Of a DNA stretch of 6,547 nucleotides, positions 1 through 6,087 are shown piece after piece. The stretch spans positions 1 to 6,547 of the forward strand of contig JAJRBP010000307.1 in the NCBI GenBank assembly GCA_028679405.1, written 5' to 3'. Every line of letters starts with the position of its first letter. Position 1 is the first letter of the stretch. A program made the translations under genes and the position numbers. The notes under the pieces were generated by a model. The model saw only the letters and a program-made list of their open reading frames with translations, was not told where the DNA came from and did no database searches. The stretch comes from Methanoregulaceae archaeon (GTDB taxonomy: Archaea; Halobacteriota; Methanomicrobia; Methanomicrobiales; Methanospirillaceae).

Positions 1-342
1 TCGGCGAGTATCCACCTTCTCGACCGGAACGGATACCCGGTCCTTGCGACCGGGAACCTAAAGTCAGCCATGCTCAATCAGGATGATGTCTGGGCTGGTG
101 CTGCCTATCCGCAGGGTACCTACCTGACTTCGTGTATTATTCCGAAAAACTTCTTGAATGAAGGATTATATTATATTTCAGTAATACTTTTGACTGATAT
201 CGCACATACTCATGTCCAGGAAGACGAATTAGTATCCTTCTCGGTCCATGACACAGGCGAGATGAGAGGAGAGTACATGGGGGGATGGATCGGCATGATC
301 AGACCCAGGCTCGAATGGCACACGGAACCAGTCCAGGATTAA
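1..342 (+). CDS. wzt: Wzt-like polysaccharide ABC transporter ATP-binding subunit, C-terminal end (5' partial)
   Basis: The reading frame is open from base 1 and ends at TAA 340-342, so only the last 113 residues are present. The ATPase domain (Walker A/B, signature) lies upstream and is not seen. What remains looks like the Wzt C-terminal beta-sandwich, which in bacterial O-antigen ABC exporters binds the non-reducing end of the finished glycan before export. Supporting signs are alternating beta-strand-like segments and a closing block, FSVHDTG...GEYMGGWIGMIRPRLEW, that matches the usual end of these proteins (D-x-G-x-x-R-G-x-Y, then W-x-G-x-x-R-P-x-L-x-W). The first ATG in the remnant (70) is internal, not a start. 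Only seven bases separate it from rfbF, so export and sugar-nucleotide synthesis are probably co-transcribed. Without the ATPase half, the transporter assignment rests on this end motif and on context. Confidence 0.75.
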   Translation, partial: SASIHLLDRNGYPVLATGNLKSAMLNQDDVWAGAAYPQGTYLTSCIIPKNFLNEGLYYISVILLTDIAHTHVQEDELVSFSVHDTGEMRGEYMGGWIGMIRPRLEWHTEPVQD

Positions 343-349
343 TATTTCC

Positions 350-1123
350 ATGAAGGTTGTCATACTTGCAGGCGGGCTCGGCACGAGGATGACCGAAGAA
401 ACGGTCACAAGACCGAAACCTATGGTAGAGATCGGAGGAAAGCCGATCCTATGGCATATCCTCAATATTTATTCCCACTTCGGCTTCAATGACTTTATCA
501 TCTGTCTCGGTTACAAGGGCTATATAATCAAAGAGTATTTTGCCAACTATTATCTTCACATGTCTGATGTCACCATCGACATCAGGAACAACAAGACAGA
601 GATCCACCAAAACTTTTCCGAGCCCTGGAAGATCTCGCTCATCGACACTGGCGATTATACAATGACCGGCGGACGTGTCAAACGGATCCAGCCATATATC
701 GGTGACGAGACCTTCATGCTCACCTATGGCGATGGCGTTTCAGACGTGAATATCGCCGAGCTTGTCAGATTCCATGCTGAACACGGGAGAATCGGAACGA
801 TAACCGCGATCAGGCCGCCCGGGAGATTCGGCGCCCTGCAGATACAGCATGGATGCAACGTGACCTCCTTCCTGGAGAAGCCCAGGGGAGACGGGGGATA
901 TATCAATGGCGGATTCGGGGTATTTGAACCCGAACTCTTCGATTATCTCAAGGATGACTCAACGGTTCTCGAACGGGATCCCATGGAAACTCTCGCGAGG
1001 AACGGCCAGTTATGCGCCTTCAAACATGAAGGATTCTGGTTTGCAATGGATACCCTGCGGGATAAACTTCGCCTCGAGGAGTTATGGGCAACCGGGAATG
1101 CCCCCTGGAAAGTGTGGAAATGA
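350..1123 (+). CDS. rfbF: Glucose-1-phosphate cytidylyltransferase
   Basis: This cytosolic enzyme makes CDP-glucose and pyrophosphate from CTP and alpha-D-glucose 1-phosphate, the first committed step to CDP-linked 6-deoxy and 3,6-dideoxy sugars. The 257-residue product equals the usual length of the family. The N-terminal nucleotidyltransferase signature is intact: LAGGLGTR at residues 6-13, followed by TRPKPM with Lys23. The metal-binding loop YGDGVSD is at 126-132 with Asp128. Later blocks (RPPGRFGAL, FLEKP, INGGFGVF and FWFAMDTLRDK) are typical of RfbF rather than of thymidylyl- or uridylyltransferases. The ATG at 350 places the signature at the right distance from the N-terminus. Its ribosome-binding site is poor (AGGA at 335-338, 11 bases away), so translation may depend on the upstream gene. 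It overlaps rfbG by ATGA. Nothing suggests loss of function. Confidence 0.96.
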   Translation: MKVVILAGGLGTRMTEETVTRPKPMVEIGGKPILWHILNIYSHFGFNDFIICLGYKGYIIKEYFANYYLHMSDVTIDIRNNKTEIHQNFSEPWKISLIDTGDYTMTGGRVKRIQPYIGDETFMLTYGDGVSDVNIAELVRFHAEHGRIGTITAIRPPGRFGALQIQHGCNVTSFLEKPRGDGGYINGGFGVFEPELFDYLKDDSTVLERDPMETLARNGQLCAFKHEGFWFAMDTLRDKLRLEELWATGNAPWKVWK

Positions 1124-2277
1124 CCGGAGTCCGAGAGAAACTCTCTGGCAGTTACCAGGACCGGACAGTCCTGATCACCGGTCACACGGGCTTTAAGGGG
1201 ACGTGGCTTTCCCTCTGGCTCGAATCACTTGGTGCACGGGTTGTCGGGTTCAGTCTTGACCCGCCGACAAGACCCTCGTTCTTCACCTGTTCCGGGTTAT
1301 CAGGCAGGATTACCGATATAAGGGGAAATGTCCTCGACTACCGGCACCTGGAAGAGACCGTGGACAAGTACCGGCCGGATTACATCTTCCACCTTGCCGC
1401 ACAACCGCTCGTGCGGCATTCCTACCTGGACCCGTCCGCGACCTTTGCCACGAATATCATGGGAACCGTGAATATTCTCGAGGCGGTCAGGGTTATCCGG
1501 CATTCCGCGACCTGCGTGTGCATCACCAGTGACAAATGTTACGAGAACCGCGAATGGGATTATGCCTATCGTGAGAATGACCGGATGGGAGGATATGATC
1601 CCTATAGTGCAAGCAAGGGTGCGGCCGAAATCGTAATCTCATCTTACCGGAAGAGCTTTTTCAATTCCGATTCAATGGGGGGATCGTCCTGTGCGTTGGC
1701 TTCTGCACGCGCTGGCAACATCATCGGTGGGGGTGACTGGGCAGAAGACCGGCTCGTCCCTGATTGCATCAGGTCGCTTGCCAGAGGAGAACCGGTGAAG
1801 ATAAGGAGTCCTGGGGCGGTTCGTCCCTGGCAGTACGTCCTGGACCCACTCTTCGGATACCTCTGGCTTGCTACCAGGCTGAACAAGGAACCGGAAGTAT
1901 ACGCCGAAGCCTGGAATTTCGGGCCAGGGTACGCCAACACTGTCGATGTCGGGACCCTGTGCACGCTCATCATAGGGGAGTGGGGAAGTGGAGCATGGGA
2001 AGATGTCTCAGGAGAGGATCCCGGGAAAGTGCATGAAGCGGGCACCCTGAAGCTCGATATCACCAAGTCAGGAACAAAACTGGGATGGAGACCGCAGGTC
2101 AGTATCGGGGAGGCAGTCCGTAAGACGGTGGCCTGGTACAAACAGTTTAAAGATACACCGGATCAATGCCGCGCGTTTTCCCTCATCCAGATAGAAGATT
2201 ACATGAAACAGGCGGATTCCGGATACCGGGATATTCCGCAGATAATCCCTGAATTCAGGCATTACGACCGGACATAA
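1120..2277 (+). CDS. rfbG: CDP-glucose 4,6-dehydratase
   Basis: This extended short-chain dehydrogenase converts CDP-glucose to CDP-4-keto-6-deoxyglucose using bound NAD+. From ATG 1120 the product is 385 residues, a little longer than the roughly 360 usual for the family; the extra lies at both ends. The Rossmann motif GHTGFKG is at residues 21-27. The catalytic region ITSDKCYEN is at 135-143 (Ser137, Asp138, Lys139), and the Tyr-x-x-x-Lys pair is Tyr162/Lys166 in YSASKG. NIIGGGDWAEDRLVPD and AVRPWQYVLDPL are blocks characteristic of RfbG. A longer frame begins at ATG 1084, but I chose 1120 because it gives the ATGA stop/start overlap with rfbF, places the Rossmann motif closer to the usual distance, and has a purine-rich stretch (GGAAAG, 1107-1112) seven bases upstream. 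The pairing with rfbF makes the function secure. Confidence 0.95.
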   Translation: MTGVREKLSGSYQDRTVLITGHTGFKGTWLSLWLESLGARVVGFSLDPPTRPSFFTCSGLSGRITDIRGNVLDYRHLEETVDKYRPDYIFHLAAQPLVRHSYLDPSATFATNIMGTVNILEAVRVIRHSATCVCITSDKCYENREWDYAYRENDRMGGYDPYSASKGAAEIVISSYRKSFFNSDSMGGSSCALASARAGNIIGGGDWAEDRLVPDCIRSLARGEPVKIRSPGAVRPWQYVLDPLFGYLWLATRLNKEPEVYAEAWNFGPGYANTVDVGTLCTLIIGEWGSGAWEDVSGEDPGKVHEAGTLKLDITKSGTKLGWRPQVSIGEAVRKTVAWYKQFKDTPDQCRAFSLIQIEDYMKQADSGYRDIPQIIPEFRHYDRT

Positions 2278-2305
2278 ATACTCCATGAGAACTTTAACAA
2301 CAACA

Positions 2306-2316
2306 GAAAATAAATT
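2306..2316 (+). promoter_or_regulatory. Candidate archaeal TATA/BRE promoter element upstream of the TPP gene
   Basis: The 82-base gap between rfbG and the TPP gene (2278-2359) is clearly richer in A and T than its surroundings. It contains GAAAATAAATT at 2306-2316, which could serve as a purine-rich BRE followed by a TATA-like box. Initiation about 25 bases downstream would fall near 2337-2342, leaving a short leader with the GAGGGA site. This would start a second transcription unit covering the TPP, dehydrogenase, aldolase and SDR genes. The match is loose and depends on the host being archaeal. No stem-loop or T-run terminator for rfbG is seen here, so read-through from rfbFG is equally possible. 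Confidence 0.3.
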
Positions 2317-2345
2317 CACACCTCAATGAAAAATCCTATAATCAC

Positions 2346-2351
2346 GAGGGA
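2346..2351 (+). promoter_or_regulatory. Ribosome-binding site GAGGGA for the TPP gene
   Basis: GAGGGA lies eight bases before ATG 2360, complementary to the pyrimidine-rich 3' end of 16S rRNA. The spacing favours ATG 2360 over the in-frame ATG at 2366, which would be 14 bases away. Confidence 0.5.
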
Positions 2352-2359
2352 ATGATCGA

Positions 2360-4150
2360 ATGACCATGCGTGTTGCAGACTATATCACGTCCCGGTTATA
2401 CGATGCCGGCGGGGAATGTGTTTTCATAATCACCGGAGGGATGATCATGCACCTCTCAGATGCATTGCTCTGCCACGGAAAACAGCGGTATGTCTGTTGT
2501 CACCATGAACAGTCCGCGGTAATGGCAGCGGAGGCATATGGAAGGGCAACCGGAAAACTTGGAGTCGCGTATGTGACGGCCGGCCCGGGTGCCCTCAATA
2601 CTCTGAACAGTATCACAGGGGCATATGTTGACTCATCTCCACTCATCGTCGTTTCAGGCCAGTCGAAGGTATCCCAGGCAAAGATTACCGGTCCACGGCA
2701 GTTCGCCCTCCAGGGTTTCAATACGTTGCCCATTTTTCAGAATGTGACCAAGTATTCGGTTATGCTCGACGATGTTTCCCGGGTAAAATACGAGATCGAA
2801 AAGTGTATTTTCATCGCACAGTCCCACCGGGTGGGACCTGTGTGGATTGAATGCCCGATCGATATCCAGGGTGCCCTGTTCGATCCTGACGAGTATGAGG
2901 GTTATGTTCCGCCGGTGGTACGAAATACCGGAGGATCCGGCCTCGCAGGCCTTGTACGTGAAGTGGCTGGCGAGATAAGGAAAAGCAGGAGGCCATCTCT
3001 CCTTGCCGGTGCAGGGATCCGGTTGTCCGGTGCGACAGAAGAACTCCATCGTTTCGTCGATTCGGTCGGAATCCCGGTGATGACCTCCCGGCTCGGGATG
3101 GATCTCATCGATCATCACCACCCGCTCTTCGTTGGCAGACCGGGGACCTATGGTGACCGGGCCAGCAACTTTACTATCCAGAATTCAGACCTCCTGCTCA
3201 GTATCGGGTGCAGGCTGGCCATTGGTCTGGTGAGTTATGACTATGACAATTTTGCCAGGTTTGCGAAGAAGATTATTGTCGATATTGATGAGAAGGAACT
3301 GAATAAGCCGTCGGTAAGGCCTGATATTCCAGTCTGCGCAGATGCACGGGAATTCCTCGAGGCACTGAATTCGGAGCTGGACGGCTTTCGGTTTGACAAT
3401 CCCCGGTGGGTGGAACAGACCCGGATATGGAAGAGGAATTACCCGGTCGATCTGCCGGAATACCGGGATGAAAAGGAGGGGATTAATTCCTACCATTTCT
3501 ATCACGTACTCTCCGAGAAGGCACCTGCTGAAAGCTTATTCCTTGTTGACACCGGGTCGTGCTTCCATGCGTTTGCCCAGGCGTTCCAGGTAAAGGCAGG
3601 ACAGCGGCATATCATTACCGGGGGGCTCTCGACAATGGGCTACATGCCTGCAGCAATCGGCCTGTCGTCGGCAAATCCAGGAAAGAATGTATACTGTATA
3701 ACTGGCGACGGGTCTTTTCAGATGAATATCCAGGAACTCCAGACCATCGTGCACAACCAGTTACCGATAAAAATTATCCTTCTTTCCAACAACGGATACC
3801 TCTTGATCCGCCTGACGCAGGATAACTTCCAGAACGGAAGACATATCGGGACTGATGATAAAACCGGGATCAGTTTCCCGGACCTTCAGAAAATTTCCGC
3901 AGCATACGGACTGAAATATCTTAAATTGTCAGATTCAAGGGATTTAAACGAGAGAATCGTTGATATTTTCACACAACCCGGCCCGATGATCTGTGAGATT
4001 ATGAGCCCGGGAGATCAGGTGCTGATCCCAAGAATCGCATCAAAGAGCCTCGAAGACGGGAGGATGGTCTCCATGCCGTACGACGACATGTTCCCGTTTC
4101 TCCCGAGGGAAGAATATCTCCGGAATAATGTACGGGATACCATTACCTGA
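2360..4150 (+). CDS. TPP-dependent 2-oxo-acid carboligase, acetolactate-synthase fold, probably acting on a CDP-ketosugar
   Basis: The 596-residue product has the three-domain layout of the TPP family that includes acetolactate synthase. The PYR domain (about 1-165) carries the cofactor-activating Glu50 in HHEQSA, then AYGRATGK and TAGPGALNTLN. A central domain (about 190-330) includes LLAGAGIRLSG and IIVDIDEKELNK. The PP domain (about 385-560) has the TPP/Mg motif GDGSF at 449-453 and ends it with Asn477-Asn478. The stretch after NNGY (LLIRLTQDNF...GRHIGTD) resembles a subgroup found in surface-sugar gene clusters rather than housekeeping IlvB, and no regulatory IlvN-type gene is next to it. 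YerE, a relative in yersiniose synthesis, transfers a two-carbon unit from pyruvate to C4 of a CDP-ketosugar. A similar carboligation is inferred here, with either pyruvate or the 4-hydroxy-2-oxopentanoate made by the next two genes as donor. The fold is secure; the substrate is inferred. True acetolactate synthase is the main alternative. Confidence 0.88.
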   Translation: MTMRVADYITSRLYDAGGECVFIITGGMIMHLSDALLCHGKQRYVCCHHEQSAVMAAEAYGRATGKLGVAYVTAGPGALNTLNSITGAYVDSSPLIVVSGQSKVSQAKITGPRQFALQGFNTLPIFQNVTKYSVMLDDVSRVKYEIEKCIFIAQSHRVGPVWIECPIDIQGALFDPDEYEGYVPPVVRNTGGSGLAGLVREVAGEIRKSRRPSLLAGAGIRLSGATEELHRFVDSVGIPVMTSRLGMDLIDHHHPLFVGRPGTYGDRASNFTIQNSDLLLSIGCRLAIGLVSYDYDNFARFAKKIIVDIDEKELNKPSVRPDIPVCADAREFLEALNSELDGFRFDNPRWVEQTRIWKRNYPVDLPEYRDEKEGINSYHFYHVLSEKAPAESLFLVDTGSCFHAFAQAFQVKAGQRHIITGGLSTMGYMPAAIGLSSANPGKNVYCITGDGSFQMNIQELQTIVHNQLPIKIILLSNNGYLLIRLTQDNFQNGRHIGTDDKTGISFPDLQKISAAYGLKYLKLSDSRDLNERIVDIFTQPGPMICEIMSPGDQVLIPRIASKSLEDGRMVSMPYDDMFPFLPREEYLRNNVRDTIT

Positions 4151-4186
4151 TTCCGGTGTCATGACCATTCCGGAAATGTGGGGATA

Positions 4187-5074
4187 ATGAAAAAGACGAG
4201 GGTAGCAATTCTGGGATCGGGGAATATCGGTACGGATCTGCTGATCAAAATCCTGCGTTCTCAATACCTTGAATGTTCATTGTTCATCGGGCGGCACCTG
4301 AACTCCCCGGGAATGAACAAGGCCGGCAGTTTGGGGGTGAGAATTTCCGATCTCAGTATCGAAGCGATAGAAAGAGAACCTGACTGCTGCCAGGTCGTCT
4401 TTGATGCGACCTCTGCACTTGATCACCGGAAGCACTGGCCGGTACTAAAGAAACTGAACAAAAGGGTGATCGATCTGACGCCTTCGGGGATAGGAGAGAT
4501 GTGTGTCCCTGCCCTGAATATTGAGCACTGTCTCGACATTGAGAATGTAAACATGATCACCTGCGGCGGACAAGCGTCGATACCGCTCGCTTCAGTGATA
4601 GGAAATACCCAGGATGTCGAGTATATCGAGGTGGTATCAACCATTGCGTCGAGAAGTGCAGGACCGGCCACAAGGATAAACCTCGATGAATACGTGGAAT
4701 CGACCGAGAAAGGGATCAGGAAATTTTCAGGATGCTCAAATGTGAAGGCAATTCTGACCTTGAGCCCGGCCCAGCCCCCGATAGACATGCAGACAACGGT
4801 CTTTGCAAAGGTGACCCGTCCTGACATGCAGGCACTAAAAGAAGAAATCCCGAAGATGGCCGGGAGGGTGCAGCATTACGTTCCTGGTTATTCGATCATC
4901 GTACCCCCCATGGTTGAGTCCGATCGGCTGGTGACCATGGTCAGGGTCCGTGGACTGGGCGATTATCTCCCGAAGTATGCGGGGAACATGGACATCATCA
5001 ACTGTGCTGCAATCGCAATGGCGGAAGAATATGCAAAAGCTGGTGAAGGGGAACGGGGAGGAGATGGACGATGA
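4187..5074 (+). CDS. mhpF: Acylating acetaldehyde dehydrogenase (MhpF/DmpF family)
   Basis: The family interconverts acetaldehyde and acetyl-CoA with NAD(H) and CoA, working in a complex with a 4-hydroxy-2-oxovalerate aldolase that passes acetaldehyde through a tunnel. The 295-residue product has the nucleotide-binding GSGNIG at 10-15, then TDLLIKILR. DLTPSGIG follows, and the catalytic Cys126 sits in TCGGQASIP. SAGPATR is at 157-163, NLDEYVEST follows, and the C-terminal block is YLPKYAGNMDI from 260. It is slightly short for the family because the stretch between VPGY and YLPKYAGN appears reduced compared with DmpF. I chose ATG 4187 because MKKTRVAILGSG is the usual family start; an in-frame GTG at 4178 adds three residues, and neither has a convincing ribosome-binding site. 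No aromatic meta-cleavage genes are nearby. Next to CDP-sugar genes, I infer that it runs in reverse, making acetaldehyde from acetyl-CoA. Confidence 0.93.
   Translation: MKKTRVAILGSGNIGTDLLIKILRSQYLECSLFIGRHLNSPGMNKAGSLGVRISDLSIEAIEREPDCCQVVFDATSALDHRKHWPVLKKLNKRVIDLTPSGIGEMCVPALNIEHCLDIENVNMITCGGQASIPLASVIGNTQDVEYIEVVSTIASRSAGPATRINLDEYVESTEKGIRKFSGCSNVKAILTLSPAQPPIDMQTTVFAKVTRPDMQALKEEIPKMAGRVQHYVPGYSIIVPPMVESDRLVTMVRVRGLGDYLPKYAGNMDIINCAAIAMAEEYAKAGEGERGGDGR
5057..5063 (+). promoter_or_regulatory. Strong ribosome-binding site GGAGGAG for the aldolase gene
   Basis: GGAGGAG sits inside the last codons of the dehydrogenase gene, seven bases before ATG 5071. It is the best Shine-Dalgarno match in the window. 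With the ATGA stop/start overlap at 5071-5074 it suggests coupled, balanced translation of the two partner proteins. Confidence 0.7.
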
Positions 5075-6084
5075 AAAGGATCCTGATACATGACGTCACG
5101 TTACGCGACGGAAATCATGCAATATCCCATAAAATGACCGCTGTACAGATTGCCGCGTATGCGGCGGCTGCAGATGCGGCAGGTGTACCGGTTGTCGAAG
5201 TCGGTCATGGCAATGGTCTCGGAGCATCATCCCTGCAGGTGGGCGAGAGCGCCATATCAGATGAGCTGATGCTGAAAACGGCAAGAATGAATTTACCTGA
5301 TTCAAAGCTGGCGATACATGTCATTCCCGGGTTTGCAACCATTAACAAGGATTTGAAACTGGCGATTGACAACGGGGTCGATGTCGTTCGCGTGGCATCG
5401 CACTGTACCGAGGCGGATATTACCCAGCGGCATATCAATTATGTCAGGGATCGGGGAAAAGAAGCGTACGGCGTACTAATGATGAGCCACATGGCCTCGA
5501 AAGAGACACTGGTCGAGGAGAGCCAGAAGATGGAGTCCTATGGTGCGGAAGGGGTCATCATTTTTGATTCTGCGGGAACATACCTTCCCGGTCAGGTCAG
5601 CGAAAGGGTCCGGGAGCTCGTTGCCAGCCTCAATATCCCGGTGGGGTTTCATGCACATAATAACCTGGGACTGGGAATAGCCAATTCCATGGCCGCTGCA
5701 GAGGCCGGGGCCAGTATTATTGATGGTTCTGCCCGGGGTTTCGGTGCCGGTTCCGGAAATGCCCAGATCGAGGTTCTGATTGCGGTCCTTGAAAAGATGG
5801 ATTACCAGACCGGCGTTGATTTTTACCGGATGCTTGATGCTGCTGATCTCGCCGAACGGGATTTGCTGAAGGAAATTCCCCGGATAAAATCACTGAGCAT
5901 AGTCAGTGGTCTTTCCGGGGTTTTCTCAGGCTTTATCAAGCCGGTGGAGAGGATATCCAGGGAATTTAATGTTGATGCCCGGGATGTCCTCTTCGAGCTC
6001 GGGCGGCGGCAGGTCGTGGCGGGGCAGGAAGACATTATTATAGACGTTGTTTCGAAATTATGTGCAACGAAGGATGAAAGATAA
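5071..6084 (+). CDS. mhpE: 4-hydroxy-2-oxovalerate aldolase (MhpE/DmpG family)
   Basis: This class II, divalent-metal pyruvate aldolase interconverts 4-hydroxy-2-oxopentanoate with pyruvate plus acetaldehyde. The 337-residue TIM-barrel protein keeps the active-site block DVTLRDGNHAISH with Arg12 (pyruvate enolate), Asp13 (metal) and His16 (likely base), and the metal ligands His194 and His196 in FHAHNN. A C-terminal helical region, from about 270 on, forms the partner-binding and tunnel part in the family. Two positions are unusual compared with my memory of the aromatic-degradation enzymes. Phe285 in GLSGVFSGF stands where a conserved active-site tyrosine is expected, and the HGDGL motif reads HGNGL at 46-50. 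It overlaps the dehydrogenase gene by ATGA, as expected for an obligate partner. In a CDP-sugar locus I infer the synthetic direction, supplying a C5 2-oxo acid to the TPP enzyme. HMG-CoA-lyase-like or isopropylmalate-synthase-like functions are less likely, given the metal and arginine motifs and the dehydrogenase partner. Confidence 0.93.
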   Translation: MKRILIHDVTLRDGNHAISHKMTAVQIAAYAAAADAAGVPVVEVGHGNGLGASSLQVGESAISDELMLKTARMNLPDSKLAIHVIPGFATINKDLKLAIDNGVDVVRVASHCTEADITQRHINYVRDRGKEAYGVLMMSHMASKETLVEESQKMESYGAEGVIIFDSAGTYLPGQVSERVRELVASLNIPVGFHAHNNLGLGIANSMAAAEAGASIIDGSARGFGAGSGNAQIEVLIAVLEKMDYQTGVDFYRMLDAADLAERDLLKEIPRIKSLSIVSGLSGVFSGFIKPVERISREFNVDARDVLFELGRRQVVAGQEDIIIDVVSKLCATKDER

Positions 6085-6087
6085 GTC

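Noticed and set aside
1084..1119. Upstream ATG extension of rfbG
   Set aside because: It would overlap rfbF by 40 bases and add 12 residues beyond the family's usual N-terminus; ATG 1120 fits the ATGA overlap.
1644..2141. 165-codon open frame on the minus strand inside rfbG
   Set aside because: It lies wholly within a well-supported gene, shows no recognisable motif, and is rich in Ser/Pro as expected of an antisense shadow frame.
2285..2329. Tiny open frame of 14 codons in the gap before the TPP gene, a possible leader peptide
   Set aside because: It has no ribosome-binding site, no run of regulatory codons, and overlaps the candidate promoter; chance occurrence is likelier.
2654..3121. 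155-codon open frame on the minus strand inside the TPP gene
   Set aside because: It is an antisense shadow of a conserved coding region, with no recognisable domain and no upstream signals.
4151..4175. Inverted repeat TTCCGG...CCGGAA (13-base loop) between the TPP and dehydrogenase genes
   Set aside because: The six-base stem is short, has no following T-run, and lies in a tight gene series, so neither a terminator nor an operator is supported.
4178..4186. GTG start for the acetaldehyde dehydrogenase
   Set aside because: It adds only three residues before the typical MKK start and lacks a better ribosome-binding site; not excluded but less likely.
4187..6084. Aromatic or phenylpropionate degradation operon
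   Set aside because: Only the two terminal enzymes of that pathway are present, without hydratase, ring-cleavage or hydrolase genes, and the neighbours are sugar-nucleotide enzymes.
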